Source: Euzebyaceae bacterium
Lineage (GTDB): Bacteria > Actinomycetota > Nitriliruptoria > Euzebyales > Egibacteraceae
NCBI GenBank assembly: GCA_013698135.1
Contig: JACCVM010000219.1
Location: 1 to 11,962 of the forward strand
DNA length: 11,962 nucleotides
Reading direction: 5' to 3'
The notes under the pieces were generated by a model that saw only the letters and a list, made by a program, of their open reading frames with translations, was not told where the DNA came from and ran no database searches. A program made the translations under genes and the position numbers. Below are positions 6,752 through 11,962 of the stretch, piece by piece; position 1 is the stretch's first letter, and every line of letters starts with the position of its first letter.

Positions 6752-8560
6752 TCAGCCGGTGTCGGTCAGCTCGGCCAGCTCCAACCAGCGCGCCTCGGCG
6801 GCCGCGAGCTCGGCCAGCAGCGCCGCCAGCTCGTCGCCTGACGCGCGCGTGGCCGCGTAGTCGTCGCCGGCGGTCTGCAGCTCGACGGTCAAGGCGGCCT
6901 TGCGTTCCTCCAGTTCAGGGATCCGCCGCTCCAGCTGGGTCAGCTCCCGCCGCTCGCCGTAGGTGAGCTTGCGAGTGCGTGGAAGGCCACTGGGTTGCGC
7001 TGCGCTGGGCGGCGGCCCCGCTTCCTGACGTTGGCGACGTCGGGTCTCGCGCTCGCGATCGGCCTGCGACCGGCGCCACGCCGTCCATCCACCGGGATGG
7101 TGGCGGACGCCGCCGTCCGGTTCGATGGCCAGCAGATCCGAGCAGACGCGGTCGAGGAAGTAGCGGTCGTGGCTGGCGACCACCAGCACCCCCGGCCAGT
7201 CGTCGAGGTACTCCTCGAGCACCGCCAGGGTGTCCAGGTCCAAGTCGTTGGTCGGTTCGTCGAGGAGCAGGACGTTGGGCGCCTCGGCGAGGACGAGCAG
7301 CAGCTCCAGTCGCCGGCGCTCTCCGCCTGACAGCTCGCCGGCGAATGCGCGCTGGGCGTCGGGCGGGAAGCCGAAGCGCTCCAGCAGCGTCCCCGCTGAG
7401 ATGGTCCGCCCGCTGAGCAGACGGGTTTCCAGCACGACCTCGGTGACCGTGTCGAGCACGCGCTGGTGGCTTGGCAGGGGCCGCGGATCCTGCCCGTACC
7501 AGCCGACCGCGACTGTGTCGCCGGTCACCACCTTGCCGGTGTCGGGCTCCAGCTCGCCAGCGATCAGCTGCAGCAGCGTCGTCTTGCCGCTGCCGTTAGG
7601 CCCCACAACGCCGATGCGGTCGCCCGGCTTGAGCCGCCGCTCCACCCCGCGCAGCACGACCCGCTGGCCGTACCGCTTGCCGGCGTTGTGCAGGTTGACC
7701 ACCTTGGAGCCGAGCCGCCGTGACGGCAACTCGATGGCGATCTCGTCCGCAGCGGGGGCAGGGCCGGCGTCGAGCAGCTCGTGTGCGCGCTCTACCCTGT
7801 AGCGGGCCTTGGAGGTGCGGGCCTGCGGACCCCGCTGTAACCAGGCGAGCTCGACACGAGCGCGATTGGCGCGCCGGCGCTCGTTGGCCGCCGACTGCTC
7901 CACGCGCAGAGCCCGCCCCCGCAGATAATCGGCGTAGGACCCGTGCCCGCTGTGCAGCTGCCCGCTGTCAACCTCGACGATGCGGGTGGCGACGCGGTCC
8001 AGCAGGTAGCGGTCGTGGGTGACGAGCAGCAGCGCGGTGGCTCGCGACGACAGCACGGACTCGAGCCACTCGACGACGTCGACGTCAAGGTGGTTGGTCG
8101 GCTCGTCGAGGACCAGCAGGTCGGACTCGTCGGCCAGGGCGGCCGCCAACGCCACCCGCTTGCGCTGGCCGCCCGACAACTCGCCGACCCGCCGCTGCGG
8201 TTCGTCCAGGCCGAGCTGGTGCAGCAAGGCCAGGCAGCGTTGCTCGCGTTGCACAGCGGCGCGGTCGGCGAGCGGGTCGAACTGGGCCGGTCCCGCCAGC
8301 ACCGCCTCCCGGACCGACTGGCTGGGATCCAGGTCAGGCTCCTGCGCGACGTAGCGGATGCGCAGCCCGGAGCCGTGGACGACCCGGCCGGTGTCGGGCG
8401 CCACCAGCCGGGCGGCCACCTTGAGCAGTGTCGACTTGCCACTGCCGTTGCGTCCGATGACGCCCATGCGGTCGCGGTCGTCGATGCCGAGGCTCACCAC
8501 GTCGAGGACCTGCTTTTCGGCGTAGCGCAGACCGACCCGCTCGAGGCTGACGATGTTCAC
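6752..8560 (-). CDS. ABC-F family ATP-binding protein, Uup-like
   Basis: This is a soluble twin-ATPase protein of 602 residues with no membrane segments, so it is a translation or DNA-linked ABC-F protein rather than a transporter. The first cassette has Walker A GRNGSGKST (36-44), signature LSGGQ (128-132) and DEPTNHLD (about 152-159). The linker (about 200-255) is rich in Arg and Glu. The second cassette has GPNGSGKTT (320-328), LSGGE (410-414) and DEPTNDLD. Residues 535-598 form a Glu/Ala/Leu-rich coiled coil as in Uup. ABC-F proteins act at the ribosome; Uup has also been tied to DNA structures and translation factors. The GTG at 8560 (VNIVSLERVGLRY) matches the family N terminus. A GTG at 8593 would add 11 residues. 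Neither has a strong ribosome site. The leader contains a large inverted repeat. Confidence 0.93.
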   Translation of the reverse strand: MNIVSLERVGLRYAEKQVLDVVSLGIDDRDRMGVIGRNGSGKSTLLKVAARLVAPDTGRVVHGSGLRIRYVAQEPDLDPSQSVREAVLAGPAQFDPLADRAAVQREQRCLALLHQLGLDEPQRRVGELSGGQRKRVALAAALADESDLLVLDEPTNHLDVDVVEWLESVLSSRATALLLVTHDRYLLDRVATRIVEVDSGQLHSGHGSYADYLRGRALRVEQSAANERRRANRARVELAWLQRGPQARTSKARYRVERAHELLDAGPAPAADEIAIELPSRRLGSKVVNLHNAGKRYGQRVVLRGVERRLKPGDRIGVVGPNGSGKTTLLQLIAGELEPDTGKVVTGDTVAVGWYGQDPRPLPSHQRVLDTVTEVVLETRLLSGRTISAGTLLERFGFPPDAQRAFAGELSGGERRRLELLLVLAEAPNVLLLDEPTNDLDLDTLAVLEEYLDDWPGVLVVASHDRYFLDRVCSDLLAIEPDGGVRHHPGGWTAWRRSQADRERETRRRQRQEAGPPPSAAQPSGLPRTRKLTYGERRELTQLERRIPELEERKAALTVELQTAGDDYAATRASGDELAALLAELAAAEARWLELAELTDTG

Positions 8561-8569
8561 GCGCCCGGA

Positions 8570-8624
8570 CCCGGGGTGCTGTGACTTTTGCACCGCCGCG
8601 GTAGGAAAATCACAGCACCCCGGG
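8570..8624 (-). repeat. Large inverted repeat in the trpS/ABC-F gap, possible terminator or attenuator
   Basis: The 15-base arms CCCGGGGTGCTGTGA (8570-8584) and TCACAGCACCCCGGG (8610-8624) are perfect complements. TTTT (8586-8589) and AAAA (8606-8609) extend the stem by four pairs past one bulged base. The loop contains a second small palindrome, ACCGC-G-GCGGT on the minus strand. It begins 2 nt after the trpS stop and ends 9 nt before the ABC-F GTG. No U-tract follows on either strand, so it is not a classic intrinsic terminator. Actinobacterial terminators often lack the U-tract, so termination remains possible. Because it also forms the leader of the ABC-F gene, attenuation is an alternative. 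Both roles are inferred. Confidence 0.7.
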
Positions 8625-8626
8625 GG

Positions 8627-9601
8627 TCAGCGCAGGAAGCCGAGGCGTTCCCGGACGGTCTGCATCGTCGTGGTGGCGACTTCCCGGGCACGGGTGGCGC
8701 CGAGGCGCAGGATGTCGGTGACTGCTTCGGGGTCGTCGGACAGCTCGGCATGGCGTTCGCGGAGAGGTCGCAGCACGCCGTTGACCGCCTCGGCCAAGTC
8801 ACCCTTGAAGTCGCCATAGCCCTTACCCGAGTAGCGATCCTCCAGCTCGGGCACCGTCGCGCCGGTGACGGCGGCGAACAGGTCCAGCAGGTTGGTCACG
8901 CCTGGCTTGTCGGGTTCCGCTCGCACTTGAGAGCCCGAGTCGGTCACCGCTCGCAGCAGTTTCTTGCGGGTGGTCGCCTCGTCGTCGTTGAGCAGCAACG
9001 TGCCGGCCGGGCCGAGGGACTTGGACATCTTCTTGTCCACCAGCTGCAGGTCCATGACCCGCGCGCCGACGGCGGGAAAGGTCGGCTGGGGCAGGGTGAA
9101 GGTGTCGCCGAAACGATGGTTGAAGCGCGCGGCCAGATCCCGGGTCAGTTCCACGTGCTGGCGCTGATCGGCGCCGATCGGGACCTGCTCGGCCTGGTAC
9201 AGCAGGATGTCGGCCGCCTGCAGGACGGGGTAGTCGAACAGGCCCACGCTGACCGACTCACGCCCTTCGGACTTCTCCTTGAACTGGGTCATGCGCGCCA
9301 GCTCGCCCATGGTGGCGACGCAGTTCAGGTTCCACGCCAGCTCGGTGTGCTCGCGCACCTGGGACTGCACGAACAGCGTGCACACCTCGGGGTCCAGCCC
9401 GGCGGCCAGCAGCCAGGTCGCCAGGTCCACCGTGCGCTGCCGCAGGTCGGCGGGGTCGTAAGGCACCGTGATCGCGTGCTGGTCCACGATGCAGAAGAAG
9501 TGGCCCGGCACCTGCTCGCCGACCCAGCGCAGCCATGCCCCCAGGTAGTTGCCGATGTGAGGATCGCCGCTGGGCTGGATGCCGCTGAGGACGCGGTGCA
9601 C
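8627..9601 (-). CDS. trpS: Tryptophanyl-tRNA synthetase
   Basis: This class I aminoacyl-tRNA synthetase of 324 residues charges tRNA-Trp with tryptophan in the cytoplasm. The N terminus VLSGIQPSGDPHIGNYLGAW contains the HIGH-equivalent PHIGN (14-18). KMSKS is at 191-195, preceded by VMDLQLVDK. DQHAITVPYDP (40-50) and ELAWNLNCVATMGELARMTQFKEK are family hallmarks. The length is normal for bacterial TrpRS. The GTG at 9601 is chosen because GGAGAG lies 8 nt upstream (9610-9615 on the plus strand) and the protein begins correctly there; an extension to 9733 would run through the divergent promoter region. The gene heads a minus-strand series that continues with the ABC-F protein after 66 nt. No T-box or tryptophan attenuator is visible in its short leader. 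Confidence 0.97.
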   Translation of the reverse strand: MHRVLSGIQPSGDPHIGNYLGAWLRWVGEQVPGHFFCIVDQHAITVPYDPADLRQRTVDLATWLLAAGLDPEVCTLFVQSQVREHTELAWNLNCVATMGELARMTQFKEKSEGRESVSVGLFDYPVLQAADILLYQAEQVPIGADQRQHVELTRDLAARFNHRFGDTFTLPQPTFPAVGARVMDLQLVDKKMSKSLGPAGTLLLNDDEATTRKKLLRAVTDSGSQVRAEPDKPGVTNLLDLFAAVTGATVPELEDRYSGKGYGDFKGDLAEAVNGVLRPLRERHAELSDDPEAVTDILRLGATRAREVATTTMQTVRERLGFLR

Positions 9602-9644
9602 GAAGGTGGCTCTCCATCTCGAGGACGCGACTATCTTGCAGGGC

Positions 9645-9673
9645 AGGATACGGAGGGGAGCCTTGGATGTCAG
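9645..9673 (-). promoter_or_regulatory. Probable sigma-70-type promoter of trpS
   Basis: On the minus strand, CTGACA (9673-9668) and TATCCT (9650-9645) are separated by exactly 17 nt. These match TTGACA/TATAAT at 5/6 and 4/6 positions. Transcription would start near 9638, leaving a leader of about 37 nt that includes the GGAGAG ribosome site. The -35 box lies inside the first codons of the divergent acetyltransferase gene, so the two genes share a compact control region. Confidence 0.6.
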
Positions 9674-10115
9674 ACGGCTGGCCGTGACGGTCGACCTACG
9701 CCAGGCGACACGCGACGACGTCGCGGGGATCACTCAGCTGGTGTGCCATCTCGGCTACCCGACCGACGAAGCCGCGATGCGTGCCCGCCTCGATGCCATC
9801 TTTGCCATTCCCGAGCGTCTGACCCTGCTGGCCACCGACGGGGATGCGCTCGTGGGCCTTGCCGGAGGACTGCTGGACCGCTCCTACGAGTTTGACGGCT
9901 ACGTCTGCCGGTTGACCGGACTGGTGGTGGACCCGAGCCACCATGGTCAGGGCATCGGGACCTTGCTGCTGGATGCCGTTGAGAACTGGGCGGCCGATCA
10001 TGGCGCAGCGATGGTGACCTTGAACTGTGGCACCTGGCGTGATGCCGCGCATTGCTTCTACGAGCGTCGTGGCTACCGGCTGACCGGCTACCGCTTCCGC
10101 CGGGACCTGCGCTAG
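9663..10115 (+). CDS. GNAT family N-acetyltransferase
   Basis: This is a small soluble acyltransferase of 150 residues using acetyl-CoA. The first strand and helix are VDLRQATRDDVAGITQLV. The central motif A, LTGLVVDPSHHGQGIGTLLLDAVENWA, carries the Q-G-I-G pyrophosphate-binding loop (Q/R-x-x-G-x-G/A). The C-terminal motif AAHCFYERRGYRLTGYRFRRDL is the usual F/Y-Y-x-x-x-G-Y signature. This overall form is common in single-domain GNATs acting on small amines, antibiotics or peptides; the acceptor is unknown. The TTG at 9663 is chosen because GGAGG lies 6 nt upstream (9652-9656). A GTG at 9684 would fit the family N terminus slightly better but lacks a ribosome site at proper distance. It diverges from trpS and shares its stop region with the deaminase gene. 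Confidence 0.9.
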   Translation: MDVRRLAVTVDLRQATRDDVAGITQLVCHLGYPTDEAAMRARLDAIFAIPERLTLLATDGDALVGLAGGLLDRSYEFDGYVCRLTGLVVDPSHHGQGIGTLLLDAVENWAADHGAAMVTLNCGTWRDAAHCFYERRGYRLTGYRFRRDLR

Positions 10116-11152
10116 CCCTCGTCGGGTGCCAGATGCTGCGCCCCTTCGAGTATTCGGGTGCGCAGCGCGCCCTTTTCGGGCTCGTCCAGCCACGAGGCCT
10201 CGACGCCGTCGACGGCGATCTGCACCATGTCTACCCAGCCGTAACCGAACGCCTCGGCGGCCGAGCGGTACTCGTAGCCAAGGTCGAGCTCGGTCAGCGC
10301 CGGATCGTCGGTGTTGAGCGTGACCAGCAGGCCCGCCTCGCGCATCTGCGGAAACGGGTGCAACTCGAGGCGCTCCACCTTGTTGGCGATGCGGATGTTG
10401 GAGTTGGGGCAGACCGTCAACGGGATGCGCGCATCGGCGACGCGCGCCGTCAGTTCCTTGTCGTCCAGAATCGACAGACCGTGGTCGATCCGCTCGCAGC
10501 CGAGCACGTCCAGCCCGGCGGCGATGGTGGTGGGTGGCGTGTCCTCGCCCTGATGGGAGGTGCGGCGCAGGCGTTCCCGGCCGGCCAGCGCGAAGGCCTC
10601 GGCAAAGGCGGCGGGATCGACCCCGAGCTCTGTGGAGTCCAGCCCGATTCCCAGGACCCGCTCCAGGCCAGGGCTGCCGCCGCGACGCAGCTCCACCAGT
10701 CGGCGCACCATCTCCAGGCCTGGGCCGGGACCGTAGGCCCGGTCGATGTCGGCGATCAGCGCCACCCGCGCGCCGGTCTCCGCCTCGCCCGCGGCCAGAC
10801 CCTCGCCCAATCCCGCAATGATCTCGCCCAGGTCCTGACCGGCGTCGAGGTGCCGCGCCGGGGTGAAGAACGTCTCGCGGTAGACCAGGCCGTGCGCGGC
10901 TCCGTCGACGACGCTCTCGTAGGCCAGCCGGGCCCAGTCATCGCGGTCACTCAGGACCGATTGCACCAGCCAGAAGACCTCGAGGAAGGTGTCCAGGCTG
11001 CTGTAGGCGTACAGCTCGGTGGGATCGGAGGTGGGCAGCGCCAGTCCGTTCTTGCGGGCCAGCTCCACGACCGTCCCAGGCCGCATGGTGCCCTCGACAT
11101 GACAGTGCAGCTCAACCTTGGGCAACCGCTCCAGCGCCATCGCGACGTCCAT
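10112..11152 (-). CDS. Adenosine deaminase family protein (adenosine, adenine or aminofutalosine deaminase)
   Basis: This zinc-dependent deaminase of 346 residues converts an amino-purine compound to its 6-oxo form, in purine salvage or a related pathway. The ATG at 11152 is supported by GGAGG 7 nt upstream (11160-11164). Zinc ligands are His16 and His18 (ELHCHVEG), His200 and Asp282 (NTDDP). Glu203 in HQGED is the catalytic acid and His224 in ERIDHG completes the site. HxHxEG, with Glu20 in place of the Asp seen in true adenosine deaminases, points to the adenine or aminodeoxyfutalosine deaminase branch. NTDDP is adenosine-deaminase-like. HQGE replaces the common HAGE. The substrate is therefore unresolved. 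It is a single gene on this strand with about 800 bp of gene-poor DNA upstream. Confidence 0.92.
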   Translation of the reverse strand: MDVAMALERLPKVELHCHVEGTMRPGTVVELARKNGLALPTSDPTELYAYSSLDTFLEVFWLVQSVLSDRDDWARLAYESVVDGAAHGLVYRETFFTPARHLDAGQDLGEIIAGLGEGLAAGEAETGARVALIADIDRAYGPGPGLEMVRRLVELRRGGSPGLERVLGIGLDSTELGVDPAAFAEAFALAGRERLRRTSHQGEDTPPTTIAAGLDVLGCERIDHGLSILDDKELTARVADARIPLTVCPNSNIRIANKVERLELHPFPQMREAGLLVTLNTDDPALTELDLGYEYRSAAEAFGYGWVDMVQIAVDGVEASWLDEPEKGALRTRILEGAQHLAPDEG

Positions 11153-11244
11153 GCACCCACCTCCCGCGAGGGGGTCAGCCTAACGGCGCGCCTTTAGGGG
11201 GAAGGTTGCGGGCGTCCGAACTCGCCCGGTCACGGCATCTCAAG

Positions 11245-11280
11245 TTGGACGCCCCATCGCTCGGCGTCTGTCGAGTCCAA
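11245..11280 (+). repeat. Nested inverted repeats
   Basis: The outer arms TTGGAC (11245-11250) and GTCCAA (11275-11280) are complementary. The inner arms GACGCC (11248-11253) and GGCGTC (11263-11268) enclose a 9-nt loop. The two pairings share bases GAC, so only one can form fully at a time. This would be a modest RNA or DNA hairpin, with no function proven. Confidence 0.4.
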
Positions 11281-11321
11281 GCGCGTTGGTGGCCGCGAGG
11301 GGCCGTCAACGGCCGCTCTGT

Positions 11322-11335
11322 CATGCCATGGCATG
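11322..11335. repeat. Perfect 14-bp palindrome
   Basis: CATGCCATGGCATG reads the same on both strands. It may be a protein-binding site or chance. It lies between other inverted repeats in the same intergenic stretch and far from any start codon. Confidence 0.4.
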
Positions 11336-11367
11336 CCGGCCGTCCAGCGCCACGCCTTGGCCAGGGT

Positions 11368-11397
11368 CGTGACATACAGCTCGCTCCGCCTGTCACG
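11368..11397. repeat. Inverted repeat with 7-bp arms
   Basis: CGTGACA (11368-11374) and TGTCACG (11391-11397) are complementary across a 16-nt spacer, with one possible wobble pair outside. It could be a hairpin arm of a structured transcript or a binding site for a dimeric regulator. No gene start lies close by. Confidence 0.4.
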
Positions 11398-11470
11398 GAA
11401 TACCGCTCCCAGCTTCGCCGTCCCAAGGCCTCTAGAGCAAGCTCACCCTCGGCAGCCCCTGCCGACCAGA

Positions 11471-11508
11471 AAGAAGGGTTGGTCACGATTGTGTGACCGA
11501 CCCTTCTT
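11471..11508 (+). terminator. Strong hairpin, probable transcription terminator
   Basis: The arms AAGAAGGGTTGGTCAC (11471-11486) and GTGACCGACCCTTCTT (11493-11508) pair over 16 positions around a 6-nt loop. The single imperfection is a U-G wobble if the plus strand is the RNA, but an A-C mismatch if the minus strand is, so a plus-strand transcript fits better. The 3' side is pyrimidine-rich (CTTCTT, then G) rather than a pure U-tract. No plus-strand gene ends just before it, so the transcript it would terminate is unidentified. Confidence 0.6.
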
Positions 11509-11580
11509 CTTGGGCTGATGCCGGGTCAGCGGCGCCCGCTACGTGTTCCCTCCACCTGTGTTCCGACTGTGACCTGAGCG

Positions 11581-11594
11581 CGTGTGCGCACACG
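11581..11594. repeat. Perfect 14-bp palindrome
   Basis: CGTGTGCGCACACG is fully self-complementary. It sits 45 nt upstream of a possible plus-strand promoter, a position that would suit a regulator site, but nothing else supports that. Confidence 0.35.
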
Positions 11595-11638
11595 AGCCTT
11601 TCGCCCAGTACCCATCCAAACCAATGCTCGACTGCTCA

Positions 11639-11666
11639 TTGACCGATCCGAGGCAAGGGTTAGGTT
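11639..11666 (+). promoter_or_regulatory. Possible plus-strand promoter
   Basis: TTGACC (11639-11644) and TAGGTT (11661-11666) are spaced by 16 nt, near the sigma-70 optimum. Transcription would begin near 11673 and run toward the direct repeats and the right edge. No established gene lies directly downstream, so the call is weak. Confidence 0.3.
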
Positions 11667-11718
11667 CGGCCAGCGGGCGGGCGACGGTGTGTGCGCCCTG
11701 AGCCGTGCAGGCGAGGTG

Positions 11719-11759
11719 GCCGATGAGCGTTACGGGCGGGAGGATAACGCCGATGAGCG
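11719..11759. repeat. Spaced 11-bp direct repeats flanking an inverted repeat
   Basis: GCCGATGAGCG occurs at 11719-11729 and again at 11749-11759, 30 bp apart. Between and overlapping them, GCGTTA (11727-11732) and TAACGC (11745-11750) form a 6-bp inverted repeat around a purine-rich spacer, GGGCGGGAGG. Spacing near three helical turns would place both copies on the same DNA face, which would suit a regulator, but no regulator is known here. Confidence 0.45.
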
Positions 11760-11920
11760 GAGTACGTCTGTCGCTGCAGGTCACCTGTTTCTCGCCGTCT
11801 ATGCTTCAAATCTAGGGCGCGGGTCCGTCGTCAACCAGCGCCGCCAACCGTCCGAGAACCGCTGCTCCCCAAGGGCGGGCGAGGGTTCGAGCGTGGACTG
11901 GCCTACCGAAGATGGTTGAT

Positions 11921-11939
11921 TGATACCACAGTGGTATCA
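11921..11939. promoter_or_regulatory. Operator-like 19-nt palindrome
   Basis: TGATACCAC-A-GTGGTATCA has two perfect 9-bp arms around a single central base. It lies 8 nt upstream of an ATG and overlaps the best promoter box, so a protein bound here would block transcription. Short AT-containing palindromes of this form are typical of ribbon-helix-helix antitoxins that repress their own operon. That assignment is inferred from layout. Confidence 0.7.
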
Positions 11940-11940
11940 T
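11932..11940 (+). promoter_or_regulatory. Extended -10 promoter of a probably leaderless gene
   Basis: TG-G-TATCAT matches the extended -10 pattern TGnTATAAT, with 5/6 matches in the hexamer. The ATG at 11948 begins 8 nt after the box, exactly where transcription should start, so the mRNA would have no leader. No ribosome site lies before the ATG, in agreement. No good -35 box is seen, as allowed for extended -10 promoters. Confidence 0.55.
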
Positions 11941-11947
11941 CCTCGCC

Positions 11948-11962
11948 ATGGCAATGACCGTG
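11948..11962 (+). CDS. Start of an unidentified small gene, possibly a ribbon-helix-helix antitoxin (cut by window edge)
   Basis: Only five codons are visible, reading MAMTV. They follow an extended -10 box and an operator-like palindrome at the spacing expected of a leaderless transcript, which is the main reason to believe the start. An N terminus beginning MAMT plus a hydrophobic residue is what I would expect of many actinobacterial CopG/Arc-type antitoxins of VapB-like toxin pairs. Five residues cannot prove a family. A transcriptional regulator of another class or an unrelated protein is possible. Confidence 0.45.

Larger units (their letters stand above)
11153..11947. other. Gene-poor intergenic region rich in inverted repeats
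   Basis: No reading frame here has a convincing start, ribosome site and recognisable protein. Composition is visibly less GC-biased than in the flanking genes. The left 60 bases hold the ribosome site and presumably the promoter of the deaminase gene. Between 11245 and 11508 several inverted repeats lie in series, ending in a strong hairpin. The middle (11540-11720) holds a 14-bp palindrome and a possible plus-strand promoter. The 11719-11759 stretch carries spaced direct repeats. Between 11816 and 11910 I see nothing. The final bases hold the operator-like palindrome and the start of a new gene. I see no tRNA, rRNA, RNase P RNA, tmRNA or insertion-sequence end. Confidence 0.6.

Noticed and set aside
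9632..9637. TATCTT as a -10 box for the acetyltransferase gene
   Set aside because: The spacing to the start is plausible, but there is no matching -35 box and no extended -10, so it was not listed as a feature.
11175..11496. Open frames on both strands in the gene-poor region (about 100 codons each)
   Set aside because: Neither has a ribosome site at proper distance or a recognisable fold, and they overlap each other fully. The plus frame starts with TTG and ends inside the terminator-like hairpin.
11539..11784. Minus-strand open frame of 81 codons
   Set aside because: It has no ribosome site or recognisable domain. Its repeated LIG segments merely reflect the direct DNA repeats at 11719-11759.
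11880..11900. GGTTCGA, suggestive of a tRNA T-loop
   Set aside because: The flanking bases cannot form the T-stem (G opposite G at the closing pair), and no acceptor or anticodon stem is found upstream.

Overview
The window looks like an ordinary chromosomal stretch of a very GC-rich actinobacterium. The evidence is extreme G/C at third codon positions, GTG and TTG starts, purine-rich GGAGG ribosome sites, an actinobacterial-type SdhB, a stand-alone oligoribonuclease and a Uup-like ABC-F protein. I cannot name a genus; an early-branching actinobacterial class is possible but unproven. Nine complete protein genes, one gene cut by the left edge and a five-codon gene fragment at the right edge can be supported.

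Left half, plus strand: the 3' end of sdhB (1-258) is followed by a tightly packed run. It holds a Glu/Leu/Phe/Val-type dehydrogenase, probably glutamate dehydrogenase (329-1576), a DHA2/EmrB-type drug-efflux MFS transporter (1584-3026), a SAM-dependent methyltransferase (3063-3809) and a metal-dependent amidohydrolase (3812-5068). Gaps of 7, 36 and 2 nt suggest one transcript. The dehydrogenase links amino acids to 2-oxo acids. The other three may modify, hydrolyse and export a small molecule, but that link is inference.

Middle, minus strand, read right to left: trpS (8627-9601), a Uup-like ABC-F ATPase (6752-8560), oligoribonuclease orn (6118-6657) and a molybdopterin sulfite-oxidase-like enzyme (5019-6101). 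A near-consensus promoter precedes trpS. A 15-bp perfect inverted repeat fills the trpS/ABC-F gap and may act as a terminator or attenuator. The last gene collides tail to tail with the amidohydrolase gene, and the two coding sequences overlap by 50 nt.

Right part: a GNAT acetyltransferase (9663-10115, plus) diverges from trpS. It converges on an adenosine/adenine-deaminase family gene (10112-11152, minus), and the two stop codons share one CTAG. Then come about 800 bp without a convincing gene (11153-11947). This stretch holds many inverted repeats, a strong 16-bp hairpin (11471-11508), spaced direct repeats and a possible promoter. At the edge, a 19-nt near-perfect palindrome with an embedded extended -10 box sits just before an ATG (11948). 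This layout fits a leaderless, self-repressed small gene such as a ribbon-helix-helix antitoxin.

I see no CRISPR array, phage genes, insertion sequence, rRNA or tRNA. Most of the window is housekeeping metabolism. The parts least explained by known genes are the 11153-11947 region with the palindrome at its end and the trpS/ABC-F inverted repeat.
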